Assembly: GCF_003369915.1 (NCBI RefSeq)
Contig: NC_046674.1
Coordinates: forward strand, 2,976,001-3,040,000
Direction of reading: 5' to 3'
Source of the DNA: Drosophila miranda
Lineage: Eukaryota > Arthropoda > Insecta > Diptera > Drosophilidae
Length of the DNA: 64,000 nucleotides
In this document: positions 1-11,146 of the stretch, one piece after another
How positions within the stretch are numbered: the stretch's first letter is position 1
Layout: each line of letters opens with the position of its first letter
The notes under the pieces: generated by a model
What the model was told of the DNA's origin: nothing
The model's input: the letters and a program-made list of their open reading frames with translations, nothing else
Databases searched by the model: none
Program-made: the position numbers and the translations under genes

Positions 1-151
1 GACAGACAGGGCTAAATCGACTCGGCTATTGATGCTGATCAAGAATATATATACTTTATGGGGTCGGAAACGATTCCTTCTGGACGTTACACACATCCAC
101 TTTTACCACAAATCTAATATACCCCAGTACTCATTTTGAGTATCGGGTATA
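1..151 (-). mobile_element. DINE-1/INE-1 (Helentron) 5'-end fragment
   Basis: Read on the minus strand it begins TATACCCGATACTC and continues through the family's conserved run (GTAACGTCCAGAAGGAATCG, then TATATATA and CTTGATCAGCATCAATAG) to a GTCTGTC tract cut by the window edge. DINE-1 elements are non-autonomous rolling-circle transposons and encode no protein. This copy abuts the upstream region of E2 copy A directly, so it lies where the promoter and leader of that copy continue in copies B and C. Confidence 0.85.
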
Positions 152-522
152 AAAACGAAGGGTTCGATTTGGCTGGCGTCAACGCCTAGATGACATTGTA
201 GATGACATTCGTCATCGCTCACTGCTGGTACTGCAGGGCATTCACGAAGCATTCCAGACGAACTTCCCGGCTTTCAGTCCAAGAACTGAGGCTTTCTCTC
301 TCGCTCTCACAGCCCGCTTTTCCAATAGGGCTGCCACTGTTTTTGCACACAGCTGAGCGGTGTGTGAAGTGTTGGAAGCGAGTCAAAGGAAGCTCTGTCA
401 CACGGCTGTCATATGCTGTGACTCTCATTTTCATTTTAAGTGCTAGTTTGTTAGATGTAAGAGCGTTCGTAAGCAATAATTGTTTTCACCATCTGAAAAG
501 TGTTTCTCAACAGTTTGCCGTC
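152..522 (+). promoter_or_regulatory. E2 copy A promoter and leader region
   Basis: This 370-bp stretch recurs upstream of all four E2 genes. It contains a CAGCTG E-box (about 350) and a GTCACAC core (about 398), which resemble Drosophila housekeeping promoter motifs, though no TATA box is evident. The frame is open from an ATG at 202 through to the E2, but in copy D a one-base insertion breaks that frame while the E2 domain stays intact, so the stretch is more likely leader than protein. A 57-nt candidate intron (GTAAG at 457, CAACAG ending at 513) lies just before the preferred ATG; its size fits fly introns but its pyrimidine tract is weak. Confidence 0.45.
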
Positions 523-1203
523 ATGCCGAGGGTGCCCCGAGTACTTTTGAGAAGATTGAGAATCGATGCTGCCACCGGAGCGCCCGTTGCCGCCCGAGCG
601 CCCGCTGCCACCCAGGGCACCTACAGAGCTGTGCGCGATGCCGTGAACCCAAACCGCAACGACGCGGCGGAGCCTGCAAACGCTGGCCCTAGAGATGCGA
701 CTCAAGAAAATGGATTCGAGAATGATATAGGCCGCTGCCGCATCCGCAAGGAGTTAGCCAAAATGTTGAGCAAGCCGACGGAGGGGTGCACAGTGGAGTT
801 GGTGGACGGCTCTATCTACACCTGGAGCGCCGTTATTCTAGGCCCCTCGAACACGCCCTATGAGGGCGGGCACTTTACGCTGGAAATAAGATTTCCGCTC
901 AGCTACCCGTTCAAACCACCGATGCTTACATTCCGCACTAAGGTGTATCACTGCAACATAGACAATGGCAATATCTGTGTGGACATTCTGAGCTCAGCCT
1001 GGTCGCCGTCCCTGACCGTGGAGAAGATTCTGCTCTCCATCCAATCGCTGCTGTCGGACCCCAATTGCGACAGCCCCCTGAATTCCGCCGCGGCCGTAAT
1101 GTACAAGAAAGACCGCGAGCAGTACGACCGCTTGGCACGCGAGTGGACCGATCGCTTCGCCAAGCCTGTCGCCCCCACTCCCCCACAAACACCTCCACAA
1201 TAG
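523..1203 (+). CDS. E2 ubiquitin-conjugating enzyme, copy A
   Basis: Predicted 226-aa class III-like E2: about 70 residues of Ala/Arg/Pro-rich N-terminal extension followed by a complete UBC fold (about 70-213) and a short Pro/Gln tail. Family hallmarks visible: YPFKPP (128-133), the HCN version of the HPN motif (143-145), the active-site cysteine in ICVDIL (Cys152), WSPSL after it, and the closing LAREWT helix. E2s accept ubiquitin from E1 on that cysteine and pass it to substrates with an E3. The core is closest by eye to the UBE2D/UBE2E (effete/Ubc2) group, and the extension recalls UBE2E. No intron interrupts the domain, so a retrocopy origin is possible. Start chosen at the MPRVPR methionine because upstream reading is not conserved in copy D. 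Differs from B and C at Thr119 (Ser there). It is the only copy on the plus strand. Confidence 0.85.
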   Translation: MPRVPRVLLRRLRIDAATGAPVAARAPAATQGTYRAVRDAVNPNRNDAAEPANAGPRDATQENGFENDIGRCRIRKELAKMLSKPTEGCTVELVDGSIYTWSAVILGPSNTPYEGGHFTLEIRFPLSYPFKPPMLTFRTKVYHCNIDNGNICVDILSSAWSPSLTVEKILLSIQSLLSDPNCDSPLNSAAAVMYKKDREQYDRLAREWTDRFAKPVAPTPPQTPPQ

Positions 1204-1481
1204 ATGGACCACATTTTCAAAACGGATGGCTGGCACTAACCAACACCTACCACACCCCACACCCATACCCCATATCAAACATACGAGCATGAGAACATAA
1301 TACAAATGAATTGCTGTGCATTGTTGGCGTCACACATCGCACAAGACCTGCAAAGTGTTTGATTTACTATTTTAGACCAGAATGCGCTCTGCTTGCTTCC
1401 GAGACGTCGAGAGTGTTGTCCACCTCCGCTGCGCGATATTTCAAGACTCCTGAAGCACTCCGCGCAGACGCCGCGGCGCCT

Positions 1482-1884
1482 CCGCAGTCTTAAAGATATG
1501 GTCATTCTCTACAATTCTACGTTTTTGGTTTTCTCATATCTTTAAAATTGTGGATGCCACAGATTTTCGTCCTTTGTGGGGGCGGAAGTGGGCGGGGCGA
1601 AGTTTTGAAATATTTTTGTAGCAGTGACATATCACAGAAGTCTGGATCCAAAACATCGTTGCTCTAGCTCTTATAGTCTTTGAGCACTAGGCGCTGAAGG
1701 GGACGGACAGACGGACAGACGGACGGACGGACAGACAGACAGGGCTCAATCGACTCGGCTTTTGATGCTGATCAAGCATATATATACTTTATGGGGTCGG
1801 AAACGATTCCTTCTGGACGTTACACACATCCACTTTTACCACAAATCTAATATACCCCAATACTCATTTTGAGTATCGGGTATA
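1482..1884 (-). mobile_element. DINE-1 5' portion fused to E2 copy A
   Basis: About 400 bp of DINE-1 in reverse orientation, ending with the element's 5' terminus (GAGTATCGGGTATA at 1871-1884) and including a GACG/GACA tetranucleotide tract (about 1702-1742). Its inner edge meets the E2 3' flank at the same base as in copies C and D, so the fusion existed before the copies spread. Confidence 0.85.
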
Positions 1885-2761
1885 ATAATATTAAAGTTCC
1901 AGTGGACTGCCTCTAGGAAAAGATATAACCAAAAGAGATCTCTTGTAACCAATATACTCTTGGGTAGGAATGGGATTTCCTAAAGAGCAAAACAGTCCCC
2001 TGAAGTGGGACTCGGCTACCACTTAATTATCGGCCTCATGGCTTTATGGGCTATAGAGCGAGCCTTCCATATAATTGACAAATTAGCTTCCACTTGCAAA
2101 AGGGAAAAGGAATAGCCTCGTGCATTCAGTTCATAATTAGGTGGAATGAAAGGCCGATCGCTGGCCTTCCTTCTGAATGGCGACCGCGACTGCAGCTGCA
2201 GCTGCTAATTTATGCCGATGCAAAGCAGGCCCAACAGAGACTACACCCAGCCACTGGCCCAAAGAGGAGGCCCAGATGCAGAGAGGAGTCACAGCAAGGA
2301 CGAGCGCTAAAGGACTGTGGCGACTGGCCACTGGCGAGTGGCGGCCACTTATGAAAATTGGATTTTTACACTCCATTCTTGATGGAATGTTTATTGAGCT
2401 GTCATGTTGCCTGTTGCCTGTTGCCTGTTGCGTCGTCCCCTCTGCACTCCTCTCTCGATTCCTTCTCGGTTCCTCAATAATTTAAATATCAAAATTGTTA
2501 GCAATTTGCACGCCCCGCCAGCAGCAGCGGCAGCCACAGACAGCGGCTAACAACAGCAACAATTGCTAATCAAATTAAGCAATTATCTTGTTACGAGCCA
2601 AAGAAAGAGACTCCCCGACTCCAGGACTCCCCGACTCCCCGACTCCAAGAGTCCAAGACTCCAAGACGCAGAAGAGCCTCATCTCAGGCACATCAAGTGC
2701 CCCGATTGAGCAACAAAAAGGGCCAACAGGAGAGCCCAGCCCCTTCTTTAGGCTTCATGTG

Positions 2762-2823
2762 GCATGGTGCATGGTGCATGGTGCATGTGGCATGCTGCAT
2801 GGTGCATGGTGCATGGTGCATGG
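2762..2823. repeat. GCATGGT heptamer minisatellite
   Basis: About nine imperfect tandem copies of the 7-bp unit GCATGGT, with GCATGTG and GCATGCT variants. A different 7-bp array containing CATG occurs at 41,384-41,442. Confidence 0.85.
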
Positions 2824-2950
2824 CGCAGCAAGCAGCATTTCATCATTGCCAATCAAAATATATAAAAATAGCTCACACCTTTCGGGGTGCCTGCGTTGCG
2901 TCGTCCCTGGCCCAAACCCTGGGATTCATCTTCATCTGCCGCTGTCGCTG

Positions 2951-3027
2951 CCTCTGCCCCCTGCCCCCTGTCTCTGCCCCCTGTCTCTGCCCCCTGTCTC
3001 TGCCCCCTGTCTCTGCCTCTGCCTCTG
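2951..3027. repeat. CTCTGCCCCCTGT minisatellite
   Basis: Tandem copies of a roughly 13-bp C/T-rich unit, CTCTGCCCCCTGT, flanked by shorter CCTCTG repeats. Confidence 0.85.
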
Positions 3028-3298
3028 GAATAGGCGTTGCATTGGGGCGGTGAGAAAGCAGCACCACAGAGCACCACAGAGCACCAGAGCTACAGGGCTA
3101 CAGAGCCACAGCCACAGCGCTGCAACAAATGCAAAGTGCATCGCAAAGGCCCGCAGAGTTTATAAAGTCATAATAATGCCAGGGAATACGCTTAAAATGC
3201 AATTTATCGCCACAGCAACACAGCAACAGTCCTGCTGCCGCTGCTGCAACAACAAAAAATTGATGACGACGACAGCAACAACAACAAGAGACATCAGG

Positions 3299-3333
3299 CA
3301 ACGGGCAACGGGGCAACGGGGCAACGGGGCAAC
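3299..3333. repeat. GGGGCAAC octamer repeat
   Basis: Four to five tandem copies of CAACGGGG. Confidence 0.85.
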
Positions 3334-4857
3334 AAGTTGTCCAACAAACTGACACAGGCATCAGCGTCAGTCATTTTAGTCAACCGGCGAGCGGCTCCAG
3401 GTCCCAGGCTCCACGTAGAGGCCACGCGCTAGAGAGGAGCACTCCGCCCCTCGTGACACGACCCGGAATAATGTCTGCCATCGAATCGGGTAGAGCAACA
3501 GATGAGAACATTTCAGCTCCGAATTCCGGTAGATATTTACGTGGATACTATCCTTATAGATACGTCCCTCCATGGCGCAGCTTTCCAGCTTTATTGAGAG
3601 CTTCTCCAAGGAGATTTTACAAGCTTTTAAACATCGGGGACACATCCAAATTGTGTTCCCCTATCTCTTAGGGGAATATTTTGTTAAAAATTATCGAATA
3701 TTTAAATGTTTTTTCATACAAAAACAGCCAGAAACAATAGAAATATATGATATACTAGGGAGCAGGCCCCCGGCTCACTCGCTTCGTTCGCTCACGCCGA
3801 TATGAGCAAAACTATCGGACCGAAAAGAGAGAGAGATATACCAAGCTTTGCTCTTTAAGAGTTCCATTTTTGTATGAAGTTTTCTTAAAATGTTCCCAAA
3901 TCATAGAATTCTCAGCAATTTCATGGATCCCGAAGTAAAAAATTGAAAATAAATTCAGCAATTGGTGGACTCTTCGCTCGTTACAGAAGTCCCATTTGTG
4001 GACCCGTGCAGCACTCTCCGCTCCGCTCCGCCCCGTCCGCTTCGCTCCTCTCCTCTCCTCTCCTCTCTCAGGAGCGATGCTTAAGCGCTGGACAACTTTT
4101 GGTTTTCCTGCGGCGTTTTGGCCGGACGCCCCGACCGAATATTGTTGTTGTTGTTATTTCTGGGGGAATGGCCAGGCAAAAATTAAGACATTTTATAAAT
4201 TGCGCGTTGTTTGCCGCCGCCTCTTTGGTTACGGCGGCACACAGACAGAGAGAGTGGGGAGGGGAGAGAGGGGGGGCAAACCCTTAACGTGTTGGGCATT
4301 GCATTGCGATTCGTTATGGCCCGAACTGAGCGAAACATTGGGGCCCCATCAGAATCAGAGAGCAGGGGAGCAGGAGAGCAGGGGAGCAGTGGAGCAGGGG
4401 AGCAGAGAGGCACAGCAACAGTCATTGCCATTGTCGTACTCATCGTCAGGGGAACATCATCATCGGTGATCAGCATCGGGGATCATCGTCATCGTCATCG
4501 TCATCATCATGTGGCAGCATCAGAAGGCATCATCATCAGAAGGAGGCGAGGAGTCTTCATTTGATTGCCCCAAAAGCGAACCGAAAGCCTCGTTGCACCA
4601 TTTGAATGTTGCCAGCCACACGGCGATGATGTGCGTCAAATGTTGTGTTGCATGCCACTCCCCACCGCCCCACCGCCCCACCGCCCCTCCCTGTGGGCTG
4701 CTCTCGCGCATTCTGACCGCTAAACGAAAATTGTGTTTACGATCATCTATTGAGATTTTTGTTCCTCTGCTGCCGACACGCCCCCTCAGCAAAGTCGCAT
4801 CTAAAACGCCCCAAAAACAACCGCCGCCCATTGTGGCAACACAATTCTACGGCCTGC

Positions 4858-4898
4858 TCCCTCTCTCTCTCTCTCTCTCTCGCTCTCTCTCTCTCTCT
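4858..4898. repeat. (CT)n microsatellite
   Basis: About 41 bp of CT dinucleotides with one CG interruption. It is a potential GAGA-factor binding tract, which the sequence alone cannot confirm. Confidence 0.9.
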
Positions 4899-5104
4899 GG
4901 CTTGTGGTTGTTGTCTAACGCATGTCAATGAGGAGGCAACCGCCGCCTCCTCCTCTTCCCAGGCGAGAGGAGATCTCCTTGTGGCAAATTTTCATTCCCC
5001 ATGTTGCATGCTTCGTCGCGAAGAGTGCAACCTGGAGCCTGGAACCTGGAACCTGGAACCTGGGTGTGTTCCTCACTTATCTCTCGCTCATATTTATGTT
5101 AATT

Positions 5105-5136
5105 TGTCTGTCTGTCTGTCTGTCTGTCTGTGTGTG
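5105..5136. repeat. (GTCT)n microsatellite
   Basis: Pure GTCT tetranucleotide run, here outside any DINE-1 element. Confidence 0.9.
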
Positions 5137-5453
5137 CACCGCGAACATCAAAAGCAACGGTGCAACGATTGGTGTGGTGCCACACAGCGCAAAATATGTA
5201 TGCTAACGGTTTGGAGCATGGAGCTTGGAGCTTGGAGCATGGAGCGTGGATTTTGGGTTCCAGTTCAATTGAAGATTACGAGTCCTCATTCCGACCAAAA
5301 GGATACCCGCTAATCGGGGGAAAATGCCCATGGAAACCCTCTAGGAATCCAAAGAACAGCGACGGCAGTGGTCCCCCACAGATTTCGATTGGGTTTTCCC
5401 CGTTTCGATTGTAATCGGAGCTCCCTGACTCGAGCGTCGTTCAATAGGTTCTT

Positions 5454-5461
5454 TATCGATA
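5454..5461. promoter_or_regulatory. DRE motif TATCGATA
   Basis: Perfect palindromic DNA replication-related element (TATCGATA), the core site of DREF/BEAF in Drosophila housekeeping promoters. Several related half-sites follow within 60 bp (TTCGATAG, CTATCG, TATATCGA). No convincing coding exon was found downstream: the next ATG (about 5,577) reads only six codons. It could be a promoter for a transcript whose coding exons lie elsewhere, or a chance match. Confidence 0.35.
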
Positions 5462-7215
5462 TTTCATCGTTATTCGATAGGTTTTTGGCATGCTATCGCA
5501 AGTATATCGACACGTTAGCCCGACATCCCCGATCCATTCTCTTCGTTCAGCAGTAAACCAACGAAGGAGATCGAAGATGACTCCGGAGATCCAATAGACA
5601 TCGAAGCGAGTATTTTTTGTGCCCAACATACCCTCGGGGCCGCCACAGATCACGAGGTATAATATATAAAATAAACGTCTGAGACACAAGTCCACAAGGA
5701 AAGTGTCTTGCTGGAAAATTTATGTTTCCTTTGTATTCTTTTCCTTTTTTTTTTTGTTTGTAGGTATTCCTTAGGGTTTAATTAATACACGTATTCGTAC
5801 CTCTTTCAGGCCAAGAGCCCAGGAGGGGGAGAGGGGTGGTTATGTAGGTCAGGGGCGTTGTGGGCCAAGGGGCGTGCCCATGCGTTTGGGTCTAAAGTGC
5901 AAAGCCATTAGCCCCGAAAGAGCCGACAAAAAAGTGCCAAAAGAGTGGAGGAGGAGGAGGAGGAGGTGGTTCCCTCAGCGAATCATCCAGTGATCGCATT
6001 GATAGGAGGGGCTCGAAGCGGAGCTGGCGATACGATGGGGGACCCTCCCCGTGCGAGCAGATAGGAGCACTCCGCGACTCCCCCCGCCGCCCACCCACCG
6101 TCCAATATCTCCAAGCCAAATTTCAGTTCAATTTCAATTTCTCTTTTCCTCGTTTCCCTCCGGAGACCCGACCATCTATCAGGCGTTCGCTCTGCAGCAG
6201 CAGCCAAAGGTTCTCCAATTTCAGATGCCACTAATCACACACAAATCTCGATTGCTGCCACAGCCACTGCCCCTGCCACTACTACCACAAGCTGCCGCTG
6301 TTGCTGCCGCTGTTGCAGACTCTCTGCAAAGCATGTACTTAAATTTGATATTTTAATAAATTAAAGCGCATTGAAACTAATGCTGCAAGTACAACCGAAC
6401 ACCCGCCAGCGCGTTGCAAGTCGCGAGCGGGGCAGAGTCCGGTAGCAGGGCCTCCTCGGCAGCGAGGCGGGGTGGCTGGGGGGCTGGGGGGCTGCCATCT
6501 GATTGCAATTTGAAATATTCTCAATGGCAGCAAGCGACAAGAACTTCTGTTTTTGGCGTGTTGCAAGTAGGGTTCCATGCAACGCATGATTGCCCCCAAA
6601 CAGGCAGCAGAACCAGTGCGCCGTCGTAATGAGCGTCTGCTGCCCACCAGGCGGTGCGCAACAATTCGAATCTCCATCTCGAGACCATTCCACACTCCGA
6701 GGGGCTGCTGCTGACTGGCCACAAGATGTGGCAGTGTGGCAGTGTGGCTGTGTGGCTGTGTGGCTGTGGTCTGCTGCCTACCTACCGCTACGATCAGCGA
6801 TAGCTTTCGGCTGCTGCTCGAGAAATGGTTTTGAGTTTTCCGTTTCGTCTAGTGTTTGATTCTTATTAAAAGATTGGCGCGAAAGCATCTACGAGTCTTG
6901 CAAGCTCGACGCGCATTGCAAATTGCAACTGTCGCTTGCCCCCTCCTTGCCCACCCCCCTCCCCTCCTTGCAGCGGGGAGGATCCGAACCCAACCCAAAA
7001 TCCCGACGATACACAGGTGGGCGCAGGGAATAGAGAAGGGGAGGAGGAGGAGCAGCAGAAGGAGAAGGAGGATGTCTTGTTGCAGCCTCTCCCCTCCGCC
7101 CCTCCCCGCCCCTCTCTTGTTGCATACAATTAGCCTACAACAGAGCTTTCGAGAGCCAAGCAAAATGCTCATGTAATTTATTTAAAATCTCTTCCTCTCT
7201 CTTCGCTCTTCTCTC

Positions 7216-7260
7216 TGGAGTTCTCTTGGAGTTCTCTTGGAGTTCTCTTGGAGTTCTCTC
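7216..7260. repeat. GGAGTTCTCTT 11-bp minisatellite
   Basis: Four tandem copies of the 11-bp unit GGAGTTCTCTT. Confidence 0.9.
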
Positions 7261-8094
7261 GGTGGCGCGGAGCGAGCGAATCTGCATTTGAATTGAAATT
7301 TCTGGTTTATGAACCATAAACTTAATCAGAGGCAAATAATCAGCGAAAAGCAAACAAGAGTCAAAGCCAAGAGTCAAAGGCAAAGGCAAAGGCAGAGAGA
7401 GAGAGAGAGAGACAGACAGAGAGAGAGATGTGGCAGGGAAGAGTGCTGGGAGTCAGTGAAGATGTGGCAGGCAAAAGTGCAACTCAAACGAAGGCTTGGC
7501 TCTGGCATTGGCTCTTCCATTGAATAAATATCTAGAAGGCCAAGGAGGAGCAGAGAGCAGAGCAGAGCAGAGCAGGGTAGGAGGAGGCCACTTGGCACTT
7601 GGCATTGGCCAAAAGTCACACAAAAACACAGAGAGAGAGAAGCGTAGGAGAAAGCCAAGCCAGGGGCAGGGGCAGGGGCAAGGGTGCCCCCAAAAGTGTT
7701 GCCTCAACTTAAGGCCAATCTGCATTTTGCTTTTTTTTTGTGCTGCAAAGCGGGGTATGGGGGGGAGGAGGGAGGGAGGGGGAAATTGATTCAAGGTGAA
7801 AATGCATCTCTCTTTTGCAGAGATTTTCCAGAGCTCTTCTTTGGTTTATCAAATTCCAAACTCAAGTGGCACTTAGGATAGCATTTCTCTCCCTCCCTCT
7901 CTCTTCCTCTGCTGATTCCCTGTATCTGTGGCTGCCTCCTCCTGCCTTTCTGTTAAACTATTTATTCGTTCTAACAGTTTTGCAAATTGCTTCTCATGTG
8001 GGTTGAACTTTTAATAACAAGGCAGCCAGGCAGCCAGGCAGCAACTGGCAAACGAACAACAGTCAAGGCGAAGAAGAGAAATCTCAGCAATTTA

Positions 8095-8157
8095 TACGAG
8101 TACGAGTACGGGTAGGGGTACGGGTACGGGTACGGGCACGGGCACGGGCACGGGTGT
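8095..8157. repeat. GGGTAC/GGGCAC hexamer array
   Basis: About ten hexamers that drift from ACGAGT through ACGGGT to ACGGGC. The G-rich strand has regularly spaced GGG runs. It is followed at 8,230-8,250 by a short GGCCTA hexamer array. Confidence 0.85.
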
Positions 8158-8785
8158 ATAGGTATATGTTTCGAGGCGGGGGCCCATTTCATGAATGGCT
8201 TGGCTGGCTCTTCCTTTCGATTCCTCCTCGGCCTAGGCCTAGGCCTAGGCGATGCCCCAAATTGTGTGTTCCGCAAACGAACGAAAACGCAATGCAATTA
8301 CTTATCACAGTATGCTGCTGCCACAGTCGCCAGTGCCACCTCCACTGCCACGAAATTACTTCACAGTTTTTCGTCCGGCAGCACTCCAGGGCCCGCTCTG
8401 GTCCTCCCAGTACATATGCAAATGTCTAGTGTATGCTGGACACGACTATTACCTGTCACATTGTCAGGTGATTGCGAAATTGTTGCGTTACGCCAGCGCC
8501 CAAGTCGAAGCCGCGGCCTTAAATTTGTGGGAAACATCAACTGTTTGTTGGAGAGAGAGAGAGAGAGAGAGCGCTCTATGTGTCCTACACTAAGTGCCCG
8601 GGCACCCCATTGATGGCTGGGGCTGCTCCTCTGGAAACGTGACTCGAACGTGACGTTTGTGTGCAAACAGGAAGATTCCTCTGCCATCTGACGGGGCAGC
8701 AGACAGACCGACAGACCGACAGACATTCGGCAACAGTTGGCGCTCTTTTCAAGGCATAGAGCGGGGGGGGGAAACAGAGACACAC

Positions 8786-8820
<35 letters not shown>

Positions 8821-9012
8821 GAGTTAATACAGTTCGGCGCGAGTTAAAGTCGAAGTCGGAGCAAGAGTTGACTTGATTGCCGGCGTTCCAAAACGACGTT
8901 GGTGGCTGGTTTGATGGTCAAGAAGAAGGAAACCCAAAGCCAAAGCCAGGGCCAAAGCCAGGGCCAAAACCCAACTTGAGGCCCAAAAACGGTACTCGCA
9001 AAATTACTTAAA

Positions 9013-9056
9013 CTGCCGCCTGCCGCCTGCTGCCTGCTGCCTGCTGCCTGCCGCCT
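9013..9056. repeat. CTGCCGC/CTGCTGC heptamer repeat
   Basis: Six tandem 7-bp units alternating CTGCCGC and CTGCTGC. Confidence 0.85.
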
Positions 9057-9341
9057 TTGCTGTTGCCTTGACTCGACTTTGAATGCGTTGAACTTTTGTT
9101 TGCACAAACTTGCAGGCCCTGTGCCCCCCCTGTGCCACCCCGCCCTGTGCCCCCATTCAGGCCTCGAGTCGGGGCTGGAAGGCGGGCTCCCTTGCTCCCT
9201 GCTCGCCTGCTCGCCTGCCTTTTTATCAGCACTCACATCATATTTACAATATGGAAATCATTTGCATTGTAATAATTTACAATTTTCGCTGGGGTTCTCT
9301 GCTTGTGCGTAGGTTGAAAGAGCTCTCCACAGAGAGAGGGC

Positions 9342-9344
<3 letters not shown>

Positions 9345-9382
<38 letters not shown>
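9345..9382. repeat. (GA)n microsatellite
   Basis: About 38 bp of pure GA dinucleotide. Similar, shorter runs occur near 7,395, 8,550, 11,563 and 13,050. Confidence 0.9.
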
Positions 9383-9386
<4 letters not shown>

Positions 9387-9623
9387 GCAGATCCATGTCC
9401 AACAACAGACTTGTAATTGATGAAAGCCTCAGCGCAATCGCTATTAATGTCATCGATAACATTTCGATTCGTTCTCTTTTCCCTTCCCCCTCCCCCTTCC
9501 CCCTTCGCTCCCCTACGATTCTGTTCTTTTCTGTTCCGTCGAGATCTGTCGAGTTCTGGGGGCCCTCTCGTCGTCCGTTAGCCAAGCATTGCTCTAGTGG
9601 TTTCCTCGTCTTCGTCTTCGTCT

Positions 9624-9711
9624 CTGGGCCTGGCTCTGCGTCTGGCTCTGCGTCGGGCTCTGCGTCTGGCTCTGGCTCTGGCTTTGGCTCTGGCTTTGGC
9701 TCTGGGTCTGG
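9624..9711. repeat. CTGGCT hexamer array
   Basis: About fourteen hexamers of CTGGCT, CTGCGT and TTGGCT. The open frames that read Gly-Ser or Glu-Pro repeats here come from this array and are not genes. Confidence 0.85.
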
Positions 9712-10133
9712 GGAGGTCTCTGGCCATTGTAATGTTTTGGCAGAAAGACTTACAAGCCTCGTCGTAAACGTCGTCGGACCCAAACACACAAATCAAAACA
9801 TGTCACAAACAGTTGCTACGCCTCGAAAATTCCTGGAAAGTCAAGAGGATTGCCATTGTAGAGCATTTACTTCCTGGTGTCGGCGATCTCCCTCTCTGGG
9901 GAGAGTGGAATGGGATTCGTCAAGGCACCAAAAGGCATCATAATCGTAGGGGCAGCCATAGGGCAAGGCCAAGAAAGGCAGGGGAAAGGGGCACTCTGCC
10001 CCAGCAATCAGTTTGAAGGATGCATCCTCCACGTAGCCAACGACAGACCAATGCAATTCTCAGCCAGGACAACCGAGAGTGTGGGATAAAGGACTGTCTT
10101 GGGTTGGATCTCCAGTGCTCCGTTATATTTGAA

Positions 10134-11098
10134 TCAGATCTCAATTCGAGCTCCAGAATGCTCTCGTATCCAGTCCAGAAACGAAGAGACTCTGGTATAG
10201 ACCGTAGGCAGGTGGGTTGTGCAGTTCTGACTGAGGCCGTGGGAGATCACTCCCAGGAGTATGAAGTCCTCTCCGTCCTTGAACACCAGAGGTCCCCCAG
10301 AGTCGTTCCGGCAAGGCGCATTCCCGCTGGGGGCGATGCAGATGAAGGATGCCGGGAACATCCCTGGCACGACAGGTCGCCGCTTCTCCTCGCACTCCTC
10401 GTTCGAGATGACGCTGATGTCGTAGTACTTCAGGCGATCGTGCCAGAGCAGGTCCCCATCGGCCGAAGCTGGAACGGAAGCTAGGATGTATCCGCTGTGG
10501 AAGCCGGAGGGAGGACTGTACCTTGATACGCACCCCACCCGGAGACAGTGGCCACTGCGTTCACGTAGTCGTTGGTCGGCTGCGGCAGCCTTGCGGCCCG
10601 AATGTACTCACTGAAGGGCACATCAATGGGCAGTCTTATGAGTGCGATGTCGTTGTACCACGTGAGGGGCCGGAACTCCTCGTGGATCACCACGCTGCTG
10701 CGGTCCACAACCAATCGCCGTTGTCCCTCTTCGCTGGCGCTCGATTTGTCCACAGCTCCGAAGTAAATTCTCAGGGCTTTGCTTTTGAAGTCCAACCAAA
10801 AATCAAATGAATCTACGGGGAGGGACATGCTGTGCTCTGGAGGATCTTACATGTAGGGATCCAGCGCGAAGCAGTGGGCTGCCGTCAGGACAATCCTCCC
10901 GGACACTAAGGTCCCTCCACAGGTGGGCCTCCAGAAGGAGCTGTCTTCGAGCACGAAGGTCTCGTAGAACACCTGGTAGGGAAACTGTTTGGCGGTGGCG
11001 TTGCTGCCGTTGATGATGCGCGGCAGCCTCCCACCGCCGTGGGAGAACTCCAGGAGAAGGCCGCAGCAAATGAGAGTTACAACTATTCGGCCTCCCAT
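10134..11098 (-). CDS. Secreted chymotrypsin-like S1 serine protease (3 exons)
   Basis: Three exons: 11098-10851, 10781-10522 and 10468-10134 (843 nt, 280 aa). The introns are 69 and 53 nt with GT/AG ends (GTAAGA...CAAAAG; GTACAG...TTCCAG), and phases match. The product begins with a hydrophobic signal peptide (about 1-20), then a short propeptide with cleavage at Arg27/Ile28 (RIING). The catalytic triad is present: His75 in LTAAHC, Asp127 in NDIAL, Ser226 in NDSGGP. Cysteines pair as usual for the family (60/76, 195/213, 222/252 expected). The S1 pocket has Ala at the trypsin-Asp189 position and Gly at 216, which points to elastase- or chymotrypsin-like rather than trypsin-like cleavage. The oxyanion Gly193 is replaced by Asn (Asn224), which may alter activity. 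Likely a digestive or extracellular protease. It is the only single-copy conventional gene in the window. Confidence 0.88.
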
Positions 11099-11140
11099 TC
11101 CCGCTGAAAACTGGTTCGAGTAACCGCCAAACAGGGAGTA

Positions 11141-11146
11141 CTTATA
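11141..11146 (-). promoter_or_regulatory. TATA box of the serine protease gene
   Basis: On the minus strand TATAAG lies 43 bp upstream of the protease ATG. A start site about 30 bp downstream would fall near the CCAGTTTTC sequence (about 11,112), giving a leader of only some 15 nt, as is common for fly digestive-enzyme genes. Confidence 0.55.

Larger units (their letters stand above)
1885..10133. other. Single-copy, simple-repeat-rich non-coding DNA
   Basis: About 8.2 kb between the copy A DINE-1 and the protease gene. I found no ORF with recognisable domains or conserved duplicates. Longer open frames here are driven by runs such as CTCTGCCCC, GCATGGT, GGA, GA and CTGGCT. The sequence is typical of fly intergenic or intronic DNA; the separately listed minisatellites are its main visible structure. 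Confidence 0.6.

Noticed and set aside
202-522. Extending E2 copy A to an ATG at 202 (333 aa)
   Set aside because: The extra 107 residues have no domain and read through promoter-like DNA. A one-base insertion in copy D breaks this frame while leaving the E2 intact, so the internal ATG is preferred. The alternative stays possible for A, B and C.
9110-9943. Plus-strand 277-codon frame with Glu-Arg and Gly-Ser runs
   Set aside because: Built from the GA microsatellite and the CTGGCT array, not from coding sequence.
10020-10484. Plus-strand 154-codon frame antisense to the protease
   Set aside because: Shadow of protease exon 3; no features of its own.
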